This document shows, piece after piece, positions 1 through 12,640 of a stretch of 64,000 nucleotides of DNA (its first letter is position 1; the number at the start of each line of letters is the position of its first letter). Under the pieces are notes generated by a model that was not told the DNA's origin, made no database searches, and saw only the letters and a program-made list of their open reading frames with translations. The stretch lies in assembly GCF_042477335.2 (NCBI RefSeq), contig NC_091263.1:66830501-66894500 (forward strand), given 5' to 3'. The stretch comes from Ovis canadensis (lineage: Eukaryota; Chordata; Mammalia; Artiodactyla; Bovidae). The position numbers and the translations under genes were made by a program.

Positions 1-245
1 AGAGTCTCAGTTGCAGTGGGCCAGTGGCCAGTGGGCCAGGATCTGCCTAGACAGAGGACAGAGAGGCTTTTTGAGGTAGCGGTCCTACATAATAGACGTT
101 GAGGAGAGTGCACGCAGTTGGGTTTTATAGCCACCTCAATCTAGATGGCTGTAGTATATGCCAAGAGCCGTGCCAGATAGTAATGCCGAACACAGACCCT
201 CCCACACTCTCAGCCTGAGAGAGACGATTGCAGTGCCACTGAATT

Positions 246-558
246 TTTTTTAAGTTTGTGCATTTATTATTATTTTGAAAAATAATTTTTGTATATGTCT
301 GTTGGCTGTGCTGGGTCCTCTTGCTGCACGGGCTTTTCTCTAGTCGCTGCGCGCGGGGCTACTCTGCAGTTGTGGTGGGCATCTCATTGCAGTGGCCTCT
401 CTTGTTGCAGAGCACGGGCTCCAGGCGCATGACCTCAGTAGCTGGTGCACAGGTTGTGTTGCCCCTTGGCATGTGGCATGTTCCTGGACCAGAGATCAAA
501 CCCACGTGTCATGCGTTGGCAGGTGGATTTTTATCCGCTGAGCCACCAGGGAAGCCCC
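246..558 (-). repeat. CHR-type tRNA-derived SINE
   Basis: Antisense copy ending in the tRNA-like head (plus strand GAGCCACCAGGGAAGCCCC). A second partial head follows at 559-602. This family is shared by ruminants and cetaceans. Confidence 0.8.
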
Positions 559-1403
559 TGCAGGGTAGATCCTTAGCCACTGGCCCAGCAGGGAAGTTCC
601 TGTGATTTTTGTGTTTAACTGAAGGATAGTTGATTTCTCATGTTGTGTCAGTTTCTTCTCTACAGCAAAGTGATTCAGTTATCCATGTATACATACTGTT
701 TTTCATATTCTTTCCATTATGGTTTGTTACAGGATATTGAATATTCTTCCCTTTGCTGTAGAGGAGGACCTTGTTTTATCTGTTTTTTATGTAGTAGTTT
801 GTATTTGCTAATTCTAAACTCCTTATTTATCCTTCCCCATTCCCCTTTGGTAACTGGTTCTAAACTTCTGTGTCTGTGTGTCTGTTTCTGTTTGTAAAGT
901 TCATTTGTGTCATATTTTAGCTTCACATATAAGTGATATCATATAGTGCTTGTCTTTCTCTTGCTGACTTCACTTCGTACGATCACCTCTGGGTCCGTCC
1001 ATGTTGCTGCAAATGGCGTTATTTCATCCTTTTTTTATAACTGATATTCCTTTTTTCATATATACATGCTTCATCTTCCATATCCATTCATCTGTCCGTG
1101 GGCATTTAGGTGGTTTCCATGTCTTGGCTATTGTAAGGAGTGCTGCTGTGAACCTAAGAGCGCCTGTTGCCTTTTTGAATTAGAGTTTGCTCCAGATAGA
1201 GTCCCAGGAGTGAGCTTGCTGGGCTGTATGGGAGCTGATTTTTAAGGAACCTCTATACTGGTTTCTGTAGCGCTGTCCCAGTTTATATTCCCACCACTTT
1301 TGGTGGGAATGTAAATTTTTTCCACATCCTCTTCAGCATTTATTATATGTAGACAGTCTTACAATGGCCATTCTGACCAGTGTGAGGTAGTACCTCAGTG
1401 TAG

Positions 1404-1543
1404 TATTTTTTTAATTTTATTTATTTTTAATTGGAGGATAATTGTTTTACAATATTCTGTTGGTTTCTGCCATACAGCAACATGAATCAGCCATAGGTGT
1501 AAATATGTCCCCTCCCTCTTGAATCTTCCTCCCAACCCCACAT
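1404..1543 (-). repeat. L1 3'-end fragment nested in L1
   Basis: A short segment starting with a T-rich stretch, flanked by TGTAG at 1399-1403 and 1544-1548, which reads as a 5 bp target-site duplication. Confidence 0.6.
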
Positions 1544-1574
1544 TGTAGTTTTAATTTGCATTTCTGTAATAATT

Positions 1575-2552
1575 AGTGCAGGTCAGGAAGCAACAGTTAG
1601 ACCTGGACATGGAACAACAGACTGGTTCCAAATACGAAAAGGAGTATGTCAAGGCTGTATATTGTCACCCTGCTTATTTAACTTATATGCAGAGTACATC
1701 ATGAGAAACGCTGGGCTGGAAGAAGCACAAGTTGGAATCAAGATTGCCGGGAGAAATATCAGTAACCTCAGATATGCAGATGACACCACCCTTATGGCAG
1801 AAAGTGAAGAGGAACTGGAAAGCCTCTTGATGAAAGTGAAAGAGGAGAGTGAAAAAGTTGGCTTAAAGCTCAACATTCAGAAAATGAAGATCACGGCATC
1901 TGGTCCCATCACTTCATAGGAAATACATGGGGCAACAGTGGAAACAATGTCAGACTTTATTTTTGGGGGGCTCCAAAATTACTGCAGATGGTGATTGCAG
2001 TCATGAAATTAAAAGACGCTTACTCCTTGGAAGGAAAGTTATGACCAACCTAGACAGCATATTCAAAAGCAGAGACATTACTTTGCCAACAAAGGTCCAT
2101 CTAGTCAAGGCTATGGTTTTTCCAGTGGTCATGTATGGATGTGAAGTTGGACTGTAAAGAAAGCTGAGTGCCAAAGAATTGATGCTTTTGAACTGTGGTG
2201 TTGGAGAAGACTCTTGAGAGTCCCTTGGACTGCAAGGAGATCCAACCAGTCCATTCTAAAGGAGATCAGTCTTGGATGTTCATTGGAAGGACTGATTTTG
2301 AAGCTGAAACTCCAATACTTTGGCCACCTCATGTGAAGAGTTGACTCATTGGAAAAGACCCTGATGCCGGGAGGGATTAGGGGCAGGAGGAAAAGGGGAC
2401 GACCAAGGATGAGATGGCTGGATGGCATCACTGACTCGATGGATGTGAGTCTGAGTGAACTCCGGGAGTTGGTGATGGACAGGGAGTCCTGGCATGCTGC
2501 GATTCATGGAATCGCAAAGAGTCGGACACGACTGAGTGACTGAACTGAACTG
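1575..2552 (+). mobile_element. BovB (RTE) LINE 3' portion, sense
   Basis: A 5'-truncated BovB with the reverse transcriptase [12 protein letters not shown] motif (YADD active site) at about 1770 and the C-terminal LDGITDSMD region, ending in a (TGAAC)n-like tail. Flanked by AATAATT at 1568-1574 and 2553-2559. The frame is broken by stops at about 1919 and 2157, so it is dead. Confidence 0.88.
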
Positions 2553-2625
2553 AATAATTCGTGCTGTCAAGCATCTTTTCATGAGGTTATTGGCCATCTG
2601 TATGTCTTCTTTGGAGAAGTGAATA

Positions 2626-4795
2626 GACCGCTTATAGTGGTTTCATTAGATGCCCAGGCTCCATTCAACTGCTTACCTGTAGTCTACGTGGAACGAGAAA
2701 CTTGTTCAGCCTGATGAAGGGGCTGCTGCTCTCGCTCCCTCTGTCTGGCTCTAGCAGCTTCCTGAGCTGTGCGCCTGTTCATCACAGGATCACCCTGGGA
2801 GCCATGAATGCTCTTTCCTTTGGGAAAATCTGATGAAACTTGTAGCAAGTAGGCACTGTGGCGACAGGTGTCTACTTACATTTCCTAGAGCTAATTAGGC
2901 CACCAGGATGCCCTGCAGCGGCCCAGCAAGGCAGAGTCCTGTTGCTTGGGTCTACCATGGGAAGCGGTGGGCATGCTGTGGTGTGAAGGAACAGTGTCTG
3001 GGTGCCAGGCCAGCTGGGTTGCCGTCCCTGTGGGTCAGAGGTTTATGTGGGGGTCACTGGGTCACTTGTGATTCCATAACGTGCTGCTCGTGGTTACAGA
3101 GGGTGAATTTTACCTTAGAGAGCAAGTTGGAATCACAATGAGACCATTCCGAACCCCCTAAAGGAGGCGAATCCTGCAGGGTGTGTGGATGTCTGAGAGC
3201 AGACATGGCCCTTTCCTCCTTTTTCTCTGGAGCAAAGCAGCCCGTTCAGGCTGAGACCGGACATCTCGGTTGTGGTGGCCTCTGCTCTCAACCTCTCTCT
3301 CCCGTGTCTGCCGTGGCTCAGGTTTCCCCATGATTGTCGTCACCCCTTTGCAGGTGGGCACCCGGGCTTATAGAACAGGCTGCTTCTTTCTGTACCCTGT
3401 GACCACTCTGAACATGCTTAGATTCTTTTCATGAATGAAAAAGAAATCTGAGTAACAGAAGCCGGGTCTGCACCTGTGCTTTGAGAGCTGGGCTGGTTGG
3501 CCGGGAAGGATGTCCCAGAGCACCACGGACCTGTGTCCCAAAGCCCAGATGCAGGAGCCTGGGGCCCAGCTACAGCAGCCGCTCCTAGGTCCTGTTCAGC
3601 ACTCTGAAGCCAGAGGCTCCCTCCAAGCAGAAGTTACCCCTGGCCCCACACACAAACTCTGGAAAAGTTCTGAAGGGCTTGGAGGAGATCAGAGGTGCCC
3701 TTATCAACCCAGACTTCCTCAAACAGAAGAGAGATCAGGAGATCTCCGAAGTTTCCCCTTGTAGACTTTCACCACCCAACCCTAGTTCTGCTCTGCTGTC
3801 CCCTGAGAAGGGGAGAGAGGAAGCGCGTCCGACTGCTGGTGCCTTTGGAGGGGAGTCCTGTGCCATGCCTCTGCGTGCCATCTTTCTGGGTGCTCTTCCT
3901 GTGTGTCTTTGGTGTCGCCTGAGCTCTCATCGTAACACCATCATTTGTGGGACCCAGTGCAGCATGAAGGTGCAGGGCTGCCTCCTCAAAAAGCAAGGGA
4001 AAAGTACCATTAAAGGTTCTGGAGTATGTTCAGATGCGAGTGGGTGAAAGGCTTGCTCCTGCCAAGTTGCTCCTGCCCATCCGATGTGCTGTGGTACAGC
4101 CAGCCTGGGATAAGCCACGGCCGGTGCCTCGCCCAGCTCCAGGACACAGTGAGGGGTGCGCTGCTGAACAGCCCTACTGGTTTTGATTGGGTGCCTGTAG
4201 GCAGCAGCAGCACATGGACACCTGGCCTGAGAGGGGATGGCCAGATCCTGGGACGCAGGCGGGCAGGGGCGCTGATGGTCACACTCCTGGCCGAGGGTGG
4301 AGGGACCGCCTGTGAACCTATACTCCGCATCATGTGCCGTTGTGATGGACTTGGCTTATGAAACACAAATCAAAAGATAGATTTGTTAAGAATTTCTGTA
4401 TATCTACTGCAGAGCATTAAACCCAAAGCTCCAGGCCCTTCTGAACGTGGGGTCTTACGCAGCCATATAGGTGCACACCATGAAGCTAGTCCTCAGTACA
4501 GCATCTGGTAGGTTAAAAATCAGCCTACATGTCTTGAACATCTTCCATGTGGCTGGTATGAGGATGCGAAAGTTAGAAGGACATGTTCCCACCTCACATC
4601 TCTTACATTAATTAAGCAGGTGAATTGAGGAGCGGTGTCTGCAGGTTGTCATGGGAATGTAGAAGAGAGGTGCCTAACTGCTTGGGTTGGAAAGATGAGG
4701 TGGCCTTGAAGGATACACAGGAGTTTAGTTAGCATTTAGTGGGTAGAGGGCGTGTGTTAGTTTGGGCTCCTCGAGGCAAGGATTTGAGTGCATGT
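2626..4795. other. Unique SCAP intronic sequence
   Basis: No interspersed repeat or exon recognised. Open frames here are short and without family resemblance. Confidence 0.5.
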
Positions 4796-4805
4796 AGCTT
4801 ATGTG

Positions 4806-4976
4806 TCACACACGACTGAGTGACTTCACTTTCACTTTTCACTTTCATGCATTGGAGAAGGAAATGGCAACCCACTCCAGTGTTCTTGCCTGGAGAATCC
4901 CAAGGGCAGGGGAGCCTGGTGGGCTGCCGTCTCTGGGGTTGCACAGACACGACTGAAGCGACTTAGCAGCAGCAGC
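4806..4976 (+). mobile_element. BovA2 SINE with intact 10 bp TSD
   Basis: BovA2 sequence ending in an (AGC)n tail, bounded by exact AGCTTATGTG at 4796-4805 and 4977-4986. Confidence 0.88.
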
Positions 4977-4986
4977 AGCTTATGTG

Positions 4987-5246
4987 CAAGATGGAATGAA
5001 TAGTGGTCAGCGGGTGGGAGAGGGGGCTGGAAAGGGAGGCACATTATCTGGCAAGTTTATACCGTGGGCCGCCTGAGAGTCACATTTGGGGACACTGAGG
5101 AACAGTGCAGGTCGTCCGCCTCAGAGCTCCCCGACGGGGAGAGCTGCACCCTCCGCCGGGTCAGCAGACTCATCCCCTGCAGGGCCGCATAGGAGGGCCA
5201 CGTGGAGCCTTCATCACATATTTTTCTTTGGTCGTTTTGTTTTATA
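4987..5246. other. Unique intronic sequence
   Basis: No repeat or gene recognised. Confidence 0.5.
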
Positions 5247-7715
5247 TGTTGATGTTCAGTCGCTCAGTTGTGTCTGAGTCTTTACAACCCCATGGACTGC
5301 AGCATGCCAGGCTGCCCTGCCCTTCACCATCACCTGGAGTTTCCTCAAACTCGTGTCCACTGAGTCAGTGATGCCATCCAATTATCTTATCTTCTCTTGT
5401 CCCCTTTTCTCCTTCTGCCATCAGTCTTTCCCAGCATCAGGGTCTTTTCCAGTGAGTCAGCTCTTCACATCAGGTGACCAAAGTATCGAAGCTTCAGCAT
5501 CAGTTGTTCCAGTGAATATTCAGGGTTGATTTCCTTTAGGGTTGACTAGTTTGAACTCTGTGCAGTTCAAGGGACTCTCAAGAGTCTTCTGCAAAACCAC
5601 AGGTAAAAAGCATCAGTTTTTCTGCACTCAGCCTTCTTTATGGTCCATGACTACTAGAAAAACCATACCTTTGACTATACAGACATTTGTCAGCAAACTG
5701 ATGTCTTTGCTTTCTAATAGGCTATCTAGGTTTGTCATAGCTTTTCTTCCAAGGAGCAAGGGTCTTTTAATTACATGGCTGCAGTCACCATTTGCAGTGA
5801 TTTTGGAGCCTAAAAAAATAAAGTCTCTCACTCTTGCCATTTTTCTCCATCTGTTTGCCATGAAGTGAAGGGACCGGATGCCATGATCTTAGTGTTTTGA
5901 ATGTTGAGTTTTAAGCCAGCCTTTTCACTCTCCTTTTTCACCTTCATCAAGAGCCTCTTTATTTCCTCTTTACTTTCAGCCATTAGGGTGGTATCATCTG
6001 CATATCTGAGGTTATTGATATTTCTCTTGGCAATCTTGATTCCAGCTTTTGCTTCATCCAGCCCAGCATTTCGCATAATGTACTCTGCATATAAGTTCAA
6101 TCAACAGGGTGACAATATACAGCCTTGATGTACTCCTTTCCCAATTTAGAGCCAGTCTGTTCCATGTCCATTTCTAACTGTTGCTTCTTGACTTGCATAC
6201 AGATTTCTCAGGAGGCAAATAAGGTGGTCTGGTATTCCCATCTCTTTCAGAATTTTCCAGTTTGTTGTGATCCACACAGTCAAAGGCTTTAGTGTAGTCA
6301 GTGAAGCAGAAGTAGATGTTTTTCTGTAATTCTCTTGCTTTTCCTAGATCCAGTGGATCTTGACAATTTGATCTCTGGCTCCTCTGCCTCTTCTAAATCC
6401 AGCTTGTATATCTGGAAGTTCTCAGTCACATACTTTTGAAGCCTAGCTTGAAGGATTTTGAACTTTACCTTGCTAGCATGTGAAATGAGCACAATTGTCC
6501 AGTAGTTTGAACATTCTGTGGCATTGCCCTTATTTGGGATTGGAATGAAAATGGACCTTTTCCAGTCCTATGGCCACTGCCGAGTTTTCCAGATTTGCTA
6601 GCATATTAAGTGCAGCCCTTTAACAGCATCATCTTTTAGGATTTGAAATAACTCTGCTGAAATTCCATCACTTCCACTAGCCTTGTTTGTAGTAATGCCT
6701 TCTAAGGCCCACTTGACTTCACACTCCATGATGTCTGGCTCTAGGTGAGTGATCACACCTCCATGGTTATCTGGGTCATTAAGACCTTTTTTGTACAGTT
6801 CTGTGTATTCTTGGCATCTCTTATGTCTTCTGCTTCTGTTAGGTTCTTGCTGTTTCTGTCATTTATTGTGTCCATCTTTGCATGAAATGTTCCTTATTAT
6901 CTGATTTTCTTAAAGAGATCTCTAGTCTTTCCCATTCTGTTGTTTTCTCTTTCTCATTGCATTGTTCATTTAAAAAGGCTTTCTTATCTCTCCTTGCTGT
7001 TCTCTGAAACTCTGCAGTCAGTTAGGTATCTTCCTTTTTTGTCTTGCCTTTCGCTTCTCCTTTTTCCAGCTATTTGTAAGCCCTCCACAGACAACCATTT
7101 TGCCTTCTTGCATTTCTTTTCCTTTGGCATGGTTTTGGTCACTACCTCCTGTACAGTGTATGAACCTCCATCCATAGTTCTTGAGGCACTCTGTCTATCA
7201 GATCTAATCCCTTGAATGTGTTTGTCACTTCCACTGTATAATCGTAAGGGATTTGATTAAGGTCATACCTGAATGGCCTAGTGGTTTTCCCTGTTTTCTT
7301 CACGTAAGTCTGAATTTGGCAAGAAGGGGCTCATGGTCTGAGCCACACTCAGCTTCAGGTGGTGTTTTTGTTGACGGTATAGAGCTTTTCCATCTTTGAC
7401 TGCAAAGAATATAATCAGTCTGATTTTTGTACTGATCATCTGGTGATGTCCATGTGTAGAGTGGTCTCTTTGTATTGTTGGAAGAGGATGTTTGGTATGA
7501 CCAGTGCATTCTCTTGACAGAACTCTGTTAGCCTTTGCCCTGCTTCATTTTGTACTCCAAGGCTAAATTTGCCTGTTCTTCCAGGTATCTCTTTTTTTTT
7601 TTTTCCCTCCAGGTATCTCTTGACTCCCAGTTTTTGCATTGCAGTCCTCTGTGGTGGAAAGGACATCGTTTTGGGGGGGGGGGTTATTAATTATAGAAGG
7701 TCTTGTTGGTTTTAA
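5247..7715 (-). mobile_element. BovB LINE, longest copy, antisense
   Basis: About 2.5 kb of BovB read from the minus strand. It carries an endonuclease-type GSDHEP motif at about 7330-7350 and the [14 protein letters not shown] motif at about 5975-6010. Several frameshifts and stops separate the frames. A short duplication around an interrupted T tract lies at about 7582-7622 and an 11-base G run at about 7672. Confidence 0.87.
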
Positions 7716-8667
7716 CCCTTTTAAAATGTAAAAATCACTTTGAATTCACAGACCACATGAATACAGGACATGGACTGTAGTTTGCCGACCCCTAATCTAT
7801 ACAGTAATAACAGGAACCACCGACTGGGCTGCTTCCAGCTAGCATTAATCCTCAATTGGCACTTGGGGCCCGTCTCTGTGAGGCAGAGAGGCCTCCAGCA
7901 GCAGTGGAACACTCTCAGGTGAAGAGATGCCAGTGCTGGCAGCTGGAAATTGAGCCAGCATGTCCAGAGATCAGATGAGGGGGATCAAGGGTAGGGCAGC
8001 AGCAGGCCCTGGAGAGGTGTTGGGTGGCTGGCCGTGGGCCCTGCGGGCACAGCAGCAGAGAGGTGTGTGGGCTGGGAGATGGGGAAATTCAGAGTGACCT
8101 GCACCTGATGAGGAAACAAGTGATTTCAGGAGGAGAAACAGGAAGTCTAGCTGGGCTAGTGCATCCATTACTCCAGATAAGAGTCGATAGCTGTTGCTCA
8201 GTCTAAGGGGAGGCCCTGGAGGTGGTGTGATGTGGCCAAGTCTGAATGTATTTTGAAGATGGAGTCTTTAGGATTTTTCTGAGCACCAGGTGTGGAGTGC
8301 GAGAGAGCGCAAGCTCAGAGTGCTTGGCCTGAGCAGCTGGATGGGTGGAGCTGAGACAGGAAATTCAGGGAGGGGTTTAGAGACTTGATTCCTTCCCTGT
8401 GCCCCTGTAAGGTCAGAGTAAGCCACGACAGAATCTGGCCTATGAAACGAGTTTGCAGAAGCAATGTGGGTTGGTGGTAGAAACCTCCAGTTTCTGTCTT
8501 TGGTCTTTTTTTTCTGACCTTGATAAAGTGAGTGCTTTTGCTTGTAAAATTGCCCGACACTTTTCTTCCAAGCATTCCTTTTGGTCTCACATTTGGTAGC
8601 CATGGATGGTGATGATTACCTTGCATTTTGTATTTCTGTAGAATCTTTTTCTTGTGCTTATATTTAG
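7716..8667. other. Unique intronic sequence
   Basis: No repeat or exon recognised. Confidence 0.5.
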
Positions 8668-8840
8668 CATGATAGAGAGTGGACTCTGGGCCCAGACTGT
8701 CTGTGTTCACATACTGGTTCTGTCACTTTCTTGGGGGAGATATAGCTTCTGCGTGCCTCGTTGGGCAGTGGTGAGGCTTAAATGAGCAAAAAGATGGAAG
8801 GCACTTGGCACATCACAGGTTCTCAGTGAGAGTTAGAAGC
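8668..8840 (+). repeat. MIR SINE
   Basis: Shows the MIR order: CTCTGGGCCCAGACTG, a core, a TAAATGAG-like stretch, then GCACTTGGCACATCACAGG. Confidence 0.7.
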
Positions 8841-8943
8841 TGTTGTCATTGTTACAGAGACAGAAACAGACAGGTTCCCGGTCAGTGGTAAGGACCATTT
8901 GGGGAGGAGTATGGGGCCCTTTGGTAGATCCTAGGAGGAGAGG

Positions 8944-9230
8944 CCAGAGAAGGCAATGGCACCCCACTCCAGTACTCTTGCCTGGAAAATCCCATGGACA
9001 GAGGAGCCTGGTGGGCTGCAGTCCATGGGGTCGCTAAGAGTCAGACACGACTGAGCGACTTCACTTACACTTTTCACTTTCATGCGTTGGAGAAGGAAAT
9101 GGCAACCCACTCCAGTGTTCTTGCCTGGAGAATCCCAGGGACGGCAGAGCCTGGTGGGCTGCCGTCTATGGAGTTGCACAGAGTTGGACATGACTGAAGC
9201 AACTTAGCAGCAGCAGCAGCAGCAGGAGGA
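8944..9230 (+). repeat. BovA2-type SINE, two head-to-tail monomers
   Basis: Two BovA2 modules joined through a CACTTTTCACTTTCATGC linker, ending in (AGC)n then (AGG)n. Confidence 0.82.
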
Positions 9231-9534
9231 GGAGAGGCCTTATTAACCTGGACTTTGCGGGGGAGCGGAAGGACTTCCTGTGGAAGGAATACTGCAGCTG
9301 AGGCTTGAAACTGAGTTATCCTGAAGAAGAAGGGGCAAGAGTGGTCAGCCAGGTGCAGAGCCTCAGAAGCAGAAGGGGAGTTGTATGTGGCTCCAGGGCA
9401 AGCTTGGAGAATGACCGTGAGCCATTTTAGGTATCTCAAGGTCTGTGGCTGTTTCCGAATAGATTTCATCCTAAGAAAGTGGATGCTCTGGGGTGTGCTG
9501 CCCTTCTTTTTTTTCCTGCTAGAATGTTTTGTTG

Positions 9535-9850
9535 TTGTTTTTGTATAGTCACTAAGTCACGTCCAAGTCTTTGGGACCCCATGGACTGCGGCATGCCAGG
9601 CTTTCCGGTTCTTTACTACTATCTCGTGGAGGTTGCCCAAGTTCGTGTTCATTGAGTCAGTGGATCCTATCTACCCATCTCATCCTCTGTCGTCCCGTTT
9701 GCCTCTTGTCCTCAGTCTTTCCCAGCATCAGGATCTCTTCGAGTGAGCAGGCTCTTCAGATCAGGTGGCCAAAGTATTAAAGCTTCAGCATCAGTCCTTC
9801 CAGTGAATATTCAGGGTATTGATTTCCTTTAGGATTGACTAATTTGATTT
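9535..9850 (-). repeat. BovB 3'-end / Bov-tA fragment
   Basis: Antisense copy of the BovB tail with recognisable CCCATGGACTGCGGCATGCC and TTTCCCAGCATCAGG blocks. Confidence 0.78.
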
Positions 9851-10249
9851 CCTTGCAGGAATGTTTAAAGTCCTGGAATTCACAGATGTTTTAAATATTT
9901 CAAATCTTGAGAAACAGGCTGCTTTCAGTTTAGTGAGTGTGTTTTGAGCAGCTACTGTGTGGAAAGTGAATGTAGATAAATAAAGCATATGGCCCGCCTT
10001 CATCTTCTAGTAGAGCTAAAGCTCCAGCAGCCTTAGCTCTGGGCCCTGGGCTCCTCTCTACACCCAGGGGTCAGCCCAGCCCTCGTGCAGAGTTTCCCCC
10101 AGCAGAACCTTAGCTGAGTCCAGGGACAGCCCTTGATACCTGCTTCCAAACAGGTGAACCTTACCTTTTGGAAGCAGCAAGAGAGAAGCAACTCTTCACA
10201 TAAAAGGAATTTTCAATAGATTAATGGCTGATTTCCTCTCGGAAACCAT
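9851..10249. other. Unique intronic sequence
   Basis: No repeat or exon recognised. Confidence 0.45.
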
Positions 10250-10930
10250 CAGTTCAGTTCAGTCCAGTCACTCAGTCTTGTCCGACTCTTTACAACCCCA
10301 TGGACTGAAGCATGTCAGGCTTCCCTGTCCATCAGCAGCTCCTGGAGCTTGCTCAGACTCATGTCCATTGAGTTAGTGATGCCATCCAACCATCTCATCC
10401 TCTGTTGTCCCTTTCTCCTCCTGCCTTTGGTCTTTCCCAGCATCAGGGTCTTTTCCAGTGAGTCAGTTCTTTGCAGTCAATGGCCAAAGTATTGGAATTT
10501 CAGCTTCAGCGTCAGTCCTTCCAATGAATATTCAGGACTGATTTCCTTTGGGGTTGACTAGTTTGATCTCCTTGCAGTCCACGGGACTCTCAAGAGTCTT
10601 CTCCAGCACCATAGTTCAAAAGCATCAATTCTTAGGCGCTCAGCCTTCTTTACAGTCCAACTCTCACATCCATACATGACTACCGGAAAAACCATAGCTT
10701 TGGCTAGACGGACCTTTGTTGGCAAAGTAATGTCTTTGCTTTGTAATATGCTGTCTAGGTTGGTCATAGCTTTTCTTCCAAGGGGCAAGCGTCTTTTCAT
10801 TTCATGGCTGCAGTCACCATCTGCAATGATTTTGGAGCCCCCCAAAATAAAATCTATAACTGTTTCCATTTTTTCCCCATCTATTTGCCATGACTTAATG
10901 GGACTGGAGGCCAAAATGTTGAGTTTTAAG
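10250..10930 (-). mobile_element. BovB LINE fragment
   Basis: Antisense BovB C-terminal region. The minus frame reads LGRKAMTNLDSILQSKD and [17 protein letters not shown]. Confidence 0.85.
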
Positions 10931-10944
10931 ACAACTTTTTCACC

Positions 10945-11330
10945 ATGGAGGCATTTAAAGTCCTGAAAGGAAAAGACTCGACCAAGAGTTCTATCTTCTG
11001 CAAAACTGTACTTCAGTATTGGAGGACAAATTAAGCAATTTTCATATAAACAAAAGCTGAGCAAATTTGTTACCACTAATAAACACTAGCAAAAATGATC
11101 AGTGTTGCTGTGCTTTTGGTTTGGTTTGTAATTTCTTTCTTTGTCTTGTGTGATTTAAAGGTCATGTGTATTAAATGTAACGTAAAAGCTATGTTAATGA
11201 GAAGAAATGTGTAAAGTGTAATCTGTGACAGTAACAAAATAAAAGGAGAAAGACCAGGATGTACTGTCAGAGTGTATACTGTGGATGCAACACTCTCAGT
11301 CTGCTTAATTTCAGTTGTCTTATTTTCGTG
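10945..11330 (+). repeat. L1 LINE fragment
   Basis: Sense L1-like sequence (GCATTTAAAGTCCTGAAAGG and following A-rich segments) directly abutting the BovB copy. Confidence 0.55.
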
Positions 11331-11424
11331 ATTGCTGATCCTTTCTTCTGCCTGCCCAGATTTGCTTTTGAACTCCTCTGTAATGATACTGTTCAGCCTA
11401 GATTGTTACATGGTTTTGCTGTTG

Positions 11425-11685
11425 TTTAGTTTTTGGCTGTGCGGAGTCTTTGCTGTTGTCTGTGGGCTTCTCCCTGCTGGGCACTCTCGTTACAGAGCAC
11501 AGGCGCTAGGGCGGGTGGCTTCAGTGGTTACGGCGCGTGCGCTCAGCAGTTACAGCTCACAGACTCCAGAGCGTGGGCTCAGCAGTTCCTGCAGCATGTG
11601 GAGTCTTCCTGGACCAAGGATTGAGCATGTGTCCCTTGCATTAGTGGTGAATTCCTAATAACCACTGAACCACCAGGGAAGTCCT
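11425..11685 (-). repeat. CHR-type SINE
   Basis: Antisense CHR, from TTTTTGGCTGTGCGGAG to AACCACCAGGGAAGTCC. Confidence 0.8.
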
Positions 11686-11718
11686 ATAAGTTGTTAATAA
11701 TAGAACTCCCAAGGTAAC

Positions 11719-11915
11719 TACGGGCTTCCTTCATGGCTCAGCTGGTAAAGAAGCCACCCGCAATGTGGGAGACCTGGGTTTGATCCCTGGGTTGGGAAGA
11801 TCCCCTGGAGAAGGGAAAGGCTACCTGCTCCGGTATTCTGGCCTGGAGAATTCCATGGACTGTATAGTCCATGGGGTCCCAAAGAGTCGGACACAACTGA
11901 GTGACTTTCACTTTC
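11719..11915 (+). mobile_element. BovA2 SINE with 8 bp TSD
   Basis: Full tRNA-like head (GGCTTCCTTCATGGCTCAGC) through to GACACAACTGAGTGAC. Flanked by AAGGTAAC at 11711-11718 and 11916-11923. Confidence 0.87.
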
Positions 11916-11929
11916 AAGGTAACCACTAA

Positions 11930-12640
11930 GAAAATAATTTCCAAGATATATAGAACAGGAAAGTAGAAGTCAGTTGAAGTGGCACGCTACAAAAAATCAA
12001 CCCTTCCCTGTTATTTTAAAAAAAAAAAAGCAATGGAGGAATCGACGAGCAAAAGTCATTTGACAAACAGAAAACAAATAGCTGCACAGCATAAGCCAGT
12101 CCTTCCCTGTCGGTGTTCACATTAAGTGTAAGTGGATCAAACTCTCCTGCTAAAAGACAATTTGATTTTAAAAGAATCGAGACTTCCCTGTCCAGCTCTG
12201 TGTTTCTGTGCACACCTCTTCATGTCCACACACAGGCTGAAAGCACCTTTTTGGGTTTTTTTAATGCATTTCTTACTCTGTCTTAGTGTTATGCACGTTA
12301 TGTTGATAAAGCAAAGCATGTTTGTTTCAACTTGCATTAATTTTTAAATCAACACTGATTCTGAACAGAGCTAACCTCTCAAGCTTCAACTTACTTTACA
12401 TTGATTTTTTTTTTTACTTCCTGATGTACAGCAACCTGTATCTTTATTATAGGCCAAAAACATAAAGTGTATTCAGTGTAATACTATAATTTGCAATTTA
12501 ATTATAATCAAATTTTGATTTCCCAAATTAATTACCATTTATATAAAATTATATTTTAGACAATTTAAAAATATTTATAAACAGTTTTATTCTCTGATAC
12601 AGGCACTGTTATACTCCCTTCAAGAAGGAAGCCTGACAGT
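11930..12640 (+). repeat. L1 remnant and AT-rich sequence
   Basis: About 12000-12180 resembles L1 ORF2 (CAATGGAGGAAT, GAAAACAAATAGC, GTGGATCAAACTCTC). The rest is AT-rich and unassigned. Confidence 0.5.

Larger units (their letters stand above)
603..2625 (-). repeat. L1 LINE fragment, interrupted by two insertions
   Basis: Antisense L1 sequence runs at 603-1403, resumes at 1544-1574 and again at 2553-2625. It is split by an L1 3'-end fragment and a BovB copy. Confidence 0.75.

Noticed and set aside
3640..3780. A stretch that translates as a plausible charged helix (GALINPDFLKQKRDQEIS) in SCAP intron 2
   Set aside because: It looked like a possible decayed retrocopy, but upstream and downstream frames close quickly and I cannot name a parent gene. 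A protein search of 3500-4370 would decide.
5828..6100. Reverse transcriptase frames as possible functional genes
   Set aside because: YADD and endonuclease motifs are present, but the BovB copies are 5'-truncated or broken by frameshifts and stops, so they are dead LINEs.
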